Shown: in pieces, positions 59,646 through 64,000 of the stretch
How the letters are laid out: each line of letters begins with the position of its first letter
Position numbering within the stretch: position 1 is the first letter of the stretch
Assembly: GCF_933775445.1 (NCBI RefSeq)
Contig: NC_065877.1
Coordinates: 13,702,001-13,766,000 of the forward strand
Origin: Argentina anserina
Lineage: Eukaryota > Streptophyta > Magnoliopsida > Rosales > Rosaceae
DNA length: 64,000 bases
Reading direction: 5' to 3'
Made by a program: the position numbers and the translations under genes
The notes under the pieces: generated by a model
Databases searched by the model: none
What the model was told of the DNA's origin: nothing
Seen by the model: only the letters and a program-made list of their open reading frames with translations

Positions 59646-60580
59646 ACATCTGATCTGCGACCCAACTGCTTTTGGGGCAAGATAACCTGCACTGAATGAG
59701 AATCATTTTTGTTTGGAATTGGGTCGTCCATTATGGCTATAGCCCTTGCAACCTTACCAACCTTTTCTGACCTGTCGAAATTGAATCTTAGTGCAAGATA
59801 ACATCATTTTTCTTAACCCTTCAAGCTTCATACAGAAGAAATGCGATGATATATGAGGCCTATAGATAAATAGACACATTTGCATTTCCAAACAATAAAA
59901 TTATCCCACCACTAAGCCGGATGGGATTATATATCAAATCTTTTGGCAGTTTCTTCACTCCTTTTGATTCTAGAAGACTCCCGATCATCTAAGTAGCACT
60001 TTCTTTATTACTAACGTTTATTTAATCTTGACAAAGATAAGTAATGAGCACCTCAAATTCTATGCAAACTCAGAAGAACCATACAATTTACCTTGTTGGG
60101 TAAGTAAGAAGGGTCACTGGTCGCATACAACTTTTGTGCACCTAGCAGTTTCACCTTCAGATGTGACACCAATAACTCTCCCTTCCTCATTGAAGCCTAC
60201 TTGGCATTAGGGAGGATAATAGAATCTATATCATATAACAAGAGCAGCAATTTACAATTGTAGAGTAGAGGGTAACAAAATGATGCAATAGTTGAAGGAA
60301 CTGGGGATAAAACATCAAGTGGCAGACCTGGGGAAGCTCTCCTAGTCCATACAAGGCAAAAAAGTATATGGAGAGTCTTTGAAAACGTACAAGGGATTCC
60401 GCATAAATCCATGACAAAATTAATAGAAAAAACCCAAGTGCATGAAAATGACGAAACACCAGATACACAAAATTAAAGATCTGCAGATATAAATAACAAC
60501 TCATCTCCATTCAACTTACCTTCATCCTCTTCACAGTATCCAGTGCAGGTTCATCCAGATAGTGATCACTCTCTTCAGTA
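59646..60580 (-). pseudogene. Captured Rab GDP dissociation inhibitor (GDI) exons in the Pack-MULE
   Basis: Four exon-like blocks in GDI order with introns retained. a: 60580-60520, encoding DHYLDEPALDTVKRMK, donor GTAAG. b: 60408-60328, encoding YAESLVRF...LYGLGELPQ, donor GT; the acceptor AG is lost. c: 60196-60092, encoding NEEGRVIGVTSEGETARC then KVVCD, with a 7-base insertion that shifts frame before PSYLPNK. d: 59771-59646, encoding VGKVARAIAIMDDPIPN and then VQVILPQKQLGRRSD, acceptor CAG, donor GTAAGT. GDI retrieves GDP-bound Rab GTPases from membranes in vesicle traffic. The exon between b and c is missing or decayed, and both gene ends are absent, so it is a fragment, not a working gene. 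The motifs are highly characteristic of GDI. Confidence 0.85.
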
Positions 60581-61936
60581 CTACTATACATATTACACAA
60601 AACTACAACCATAATAAAACGAAAGCAAGTAGAAACACAATACTTAACCATAATCGACGTACTTAATTTGCACAATGCACATGGGCTTCCCTCTTTATTT
60701 AACGGTTTGATTTATTTCATTCGTAACTTGTACAATAGCATAACATAATACAAGTTTTGATAGTTTCATAAATTTCATTGTTGGAGAAGGAAAAAAAGTT
60801 ACCTTACAGCAAAAAGAAAGATGCAGCAGTCCTAGCAGCTTTATATCACAACTTGCTATTATGATCTTCCAGCAAAACATACAATTGACAATATGAAAAT
60901 TCAAAATCAAAACGACCTGGCTCAACCACGCCCAATCCAATAACCAATATATAATTTGAAAGTTCCACTATTGTTGTAGTATTCATTCTATTTGAGCCCT
61001 AAAATAAGAGATATTGATACAGGTTGGAGATTAAGACCCCGTTATTTCCGATGATGACCTTGTGTTGGTTATATACCATATATTCAAGAAAACCTTATTT
61101 CTGCATTTTTCAACCCGATCTCATCGATCATTGTGAGGTTGACAAGATTTTATCGATCAATCATCAATGTGAGGTAGATAATATCTAGAACTGAAATTAT
61201 TACTGTTCATATGTTATGATATTAATATATTACACCAATTCCTTGTGTTTGGATAATGAGATTTATCTTACTCTGGCATTCATTTGGCACCAAAAGGTGG
61301 GTGGGCTGAGATCGACTCGATCATGAGAGGAGAATAACTACATTTTCTAAAGACGCATTTTAGATTAGTTAGATAACATTTAGTTTTTAAAACATAAAAT
61401 CCAAGAAAGCCAACTTTTTAATTAAGAAAAGAAAAATATAAAAAAGCTTAATTATGTTATGGTGATGTGGATATGTTAAGTCTTTTTTTTTTGGTCAATA
61501 GGATATGTTAAGTCAGCTGCTCACCTAAGGTGGATGTAGATGGTTCACAAAATGGTGGTTCATTTTGCATTTACTCATATCCTTAAAGCTGGTCCGGGAT
61601 GTATTCTCTAGAATTTTGTTTAGGCGTGCTAGCTAGCTCTCACATTTTACCCTTTTTCGAATTCCACTCTCGATCTGATATAGCTAGGGATAGACAATCA
61701 TGCATGATCGAGTTCATTTAATATAAGGTGGATCATATATAGTTCATGACATGAAATTCAAGGATCGAATTACAAAGATGTGATCGATTGAGAGTTTTGA
61801 GAACTGCTCATCCAAAACACACTTATTATTCATTACGAAACAAGCCACTACTGATTCCATATTAATACCCTTGCATCAGGTACGTACGCCTGCAATGTAC
61901 ACCACTGCATGCAGACGTACAAACGGTCATCATCAT

Positions 61937-62310
61937 CTAGTTCTCTGTTTCAGTCTCAACAGTGTGAGGTCCATGCCCTCCATGTCCTCCGCGTCCTCCC
62001 TGTCTACCATATTTTCCTTTTCTGCCGGGTTTTACAGCTGGGTGATTTGGATCAAGGGTGCGATGTGATAAATCATCAGTGTTGGCGCTCTCTGCACTCG
62101 AAACAATCAACGTGTTAGAGTAAAAGCAATAAAGAAACATAGTACGTGCAGTCAAATAGTCAAATTATAGAACGTAGTTCAGGAGAAAATGAGAAACATA
62201 CCAGTAGTAGGGGTAGTCTTAGCTAGCTTACGGTGAGCCGAGACCTCAGCTGAGATGAGGAGAACAGCAAAGGCAAGAGCGACGAGAAGAAAAGTCTTTG
62301 AGAATGCCAT
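61937..62310 (-). CDS. GRP5: secreted basic/Gly-rich protein with a divergent core, 87 aa, two exons
   Basis: Exon 1 is 62310-62202, exon 2 is 62091-61937; the 110-base intron (GTATGT...GCAG) is phase 1. The signal peptide MAFSKTFLLVALAFAVLLIS then AEVSA is identical in sequence to that of GRP4; the mature part begins HRKLAKTTPTT. Residues 43-67 do not follow the Gly/His pattern: HRTLDPNHPAVKPGRKGKYG, rich in Pro, Arg and Lys. Then comes a short GGRGGHGGHG stretch and the tail GPHTVETETEN as in GRP4. Exon lengths equal those of GRP4 exactly. The core could yield a small basic peptide after cleavage at the Arg/Lys sites; this is speculation. TATA at 62413-62404; AATAA-type signals near 61824-61831 are weaker than in the paralogues. 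Confidence 0.85.
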
Positions 62311-62403
62311 CTTGATCTCTCTTGATTGCTTACGAGTTTGCAGGAAGTTAGGTGTGCAAGAGGTGATTAATTTCTGTGTGAAGTTTTTGTTAGCTCGGTC
62401 CTT

Positions 62404-62413
62404 CTATTTATAG
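62404..62413 (-). promoter_or_regulatory. TATA box of GRP5
   Basis: CTATAAATAG on the minus strand, 94 bases upstream of the start codon. Confidence 0.8.
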
Positions 62414-62560
62414 ACTTCTTGGCCTGGAAGCACAATAGAGTACGTGGGAGAAGACTAAGTGAGTGAATGAGAAGGAAACGTACAGTTTCCTAATCTTTTT
62501 CCTTTTCTCTTTTGGACAAGAAAGCACATAACGCTTTAATTATTGCTACATGAAACTAGC

Positions 62561-64000
62561 ATCCACCATTCTTTGGCGGCCTCTCAGTCTCGCCAACTTG
62601 CTCGGGGTTTTGAATCGATCAACTATTGTCCCCATCATCTCCATCACTTAATAGGTCGATTTTTCTGAGTGTTCATTGTGGAAAAACAATTCTGACCGAG
62701 CTAGACCACAACAAGCGAGACTTAAAAGATTTTGAGGCCAAAATTGATACAGCTGTGTTGTGAGGAAAACAATTTTTAAAATTGTTGTGAGAAAAATAAC
62801 TTTTAAAATTGTTGTGAGAGAAAATTGTTAAAGCGTTTGGTAAACTGTTTTAGAAAGTGTTGTGAGAACAAAAAACTATTATTTATGTTTGGTGAGTTGT
62901 AAACAAAAATGTCTTTTAGTATGTATAATTACCAAAATATTAATAAATGTTTAAAGTGTTATTAAAATGGACAAAATGATTCATTCATCTTTAATTTATG
63001 TATTAATTATATGAATTATACACTAAGGACTATTCCAATGGTTAGTATAATTATTTGCAATTGTTTTGGTTATACATTATTTGAACCAAATAAAAAAATT
63101 ACGTTAAAACACCTAAATTTTCAACAAAATTCATCTATAATATTACACAAAAATATTTATCTATCATAATTAAATAGAACCCAATTTATGGGCATGTAAT
63201 ATTTAGGAAAGACTAAGGACAAAATGGATTGCACATAAAATTTCATTAAAAACATTGTAGCTCAGTGTTTTTGCCAAAACCCACTTTAAAAGCTACCCTC
63301 CCCTAGCTTTTCAATTTTAGCTTTGGCCAAAATCAATTTGAGTCAAAAGTAACTTTAAAGAAGTTTATCAAACGTCATCAATTACTTACAAAAGCTAAAA
63401 CAGCTCCAAAAGTTGTGTCAAACTAGCCATGAGTCTATCAACTTTGAAAGCCGGCACAAAGAAGTGGTTGAGACTAATCAACCATGTCAAGTGATGCTGA
63501 GGCAACTCAATTTGGTTTGGGCATGGACAATGGTGCCGGTTTGGGACCATGAGTGGAGACAATGATGCCTTTTTCCTAATAGACGTGCAAGTCTCCTCTT
63601 CAGGATTGGGAATCAGGTGTTGGCAGTGATGCTAGGTATTGGGCCATTGGCAGTCTAAATTCGAGTTCCGAGGTAGGGCGGGTTTGGGTATCCAAATCTC
63701 TTTTGGGCTCTGATCTACCTAGCTTTATGGCCCAATCTTGCCATATTTAAAGAGCCTAAAGGGCTTAGGCTAAGAAAGCCCCTTTTGCTGTTTAGATTTG
63801 GGCCGTGATTGGGACCCAAGTAATTCAATGGGTGTCTACTAAGTCTCGGGTTTGACATCCAGAAGGTGTCTCGGAATTCATGCTTATGCTCCTCTATTTT
63901 GAACCTTCACACAATGTTGTTAGTGTGGACATGAACCTTCACACCAAGTTTCTTATATAGTTGGTCTATCTTATGTATCACTATAATGTATATATGCACC
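62561..64000. other. Non-coding stretch at the right edge
   Basis: 62740-63440 contains repeated ATTGTTGTGAG(A/G) phrases (about 62760, 62783, 62809) and AAAGCT/AGCTTTT motifs on both strands, as in worn non-autonomous DNA elements, but I could not set boundaries. Nothing recognised from 63440 to the end. Confidence 0.4.

Larger units (their letters stand above)
56857..61576. mobile_element. Pack-MULE (4720 bp) with perfect 9-bp target duplication
   Basis: The inverted ends are GAATAATGCTAAATGAACC (left) and GAGTAAATGCAAAATGAACC (right, complemented); the match continues through CACCATTTTGT(A/G)AACC and on to CACATCACCATAACAT, with a 30-base internal duplication in the right arm. ATATCCTTA flanks both sides (56848-56856, 61577-61585). 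Long inverted ends and a 9-bp duplication identify a Mutator-like element. There is no MURA-type transposase. Instead it carries exons of a Rab GDP dissociation inhibitor gene on the minus strand, and is itself hit by a hAT-like element (58705-59249) and probably a CACTA-like fragment (57338-57620). Confidence 0.88.
55092..62560. repeat. Segmental duplication, copy B (holds GRP5)
   Basis: Partner of 33205-36300. After removing the two inserted elements (56209-56838 and 56857-61576) the remaining sequence runs parallel to copy A from CATAATGCAATGAGGACCGC to the GRP5 promoter and the TACAGTTTC(C/T)TAATCTTT region beyond it. Confidence 0.75.

Noticed and set aside
60226..60510. 94-codon open frame on the minus strand
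   Set aside because: It is GDI exon b plus read-through into both neighbouring introns of the captured fragment.

Overview
The window looks like nuclear DNA of a eudicot plant: AT-rich, with spliced genes, TATA boxes and AATAAA signals, and a dense mix of LTR retrotransposons, a Pack-MULE, hAT-type elements, MITEs and one TRIM. No single base of evidence fixes the species; a Rosaceae source is only a guess from the general look of the repeats.

The only intact protein genes I can support are five small secreted glycine-rich protein (GRP) genes, all on the minus strand, at 9334-9847, 12781-13208, 26592-27107, 34294-34655 and 61937-62310. Each has two exons, a phase-1 intron, a conserved signal peptide, a variable Gly/His/Asn/Arg core and a short acidic C-terminal tail ending in N. 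They are one tandem family, now spread over 53 kb because transposons have landed between and around them. Genes 4 and 5 lie in two copies of one duplicated segment (about 33.2-36.3 kb and 55.1-62.6 kb). Gene 2 has lost its proximal promoter to a fold-back MITE, and its 3' UTR is split by a TRIM. Gene 4 has a hAT-like element just upstream of its core promoter.

Layout. 1-6915: right part of a decayed Athila-like Ty3/gypsy element (minus strand) with stop-broken gag and pol, a tRNA-Asp-type primer site and a 2.0-kb LTR. 7912-8660: broken C-terminal part of a TTF-type/hAT transposase-like gene. 9.3-13.7 kb: GRP1, TRIM, GRP2, MITE. 15905-21534: a non-coding LTR retrotransposon (minus strand) carrying an array of about ten evenly spaced 17-nt hairpins. 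21653-22556: hAT-like element with a tRNA-like core. 26.6-27.1 kb: GRP3. 30844-32093: hAT-like element. 34.3-36.2 kb: GRP4 and a hAT-like element. 37542-46026: copia element, interrupted by a 2.7-kb solo LTR (39303-42018) with a perfect 5-bp target duplication. 46128 to about 51.3 kb: a related copia element in the opposite orientation, tail to tail with the first. 53006-53478: another hAT-like MITE with a tRNA-like core. 56857-61576: a Mutator-like element with a perfect 9-bp target duplication that carries exons of a Rab GDP dissociation inhibitor gene (Pack-MULE). 61.9-62.3 kb: GRP5.

The observations I rate highest are the hairpin array, whose deviations mostly keep base pairing in the element's own RNA sense; the Pack-MULE with Rab GDI exons; the GRP cluster with constant ends and changing cores; and two unrelated hAT-like MITEs that both contain tRNA-like box A/box B cores at the same 45-nt spacing. 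Everything was read by eye; no database search or alignment program was run.
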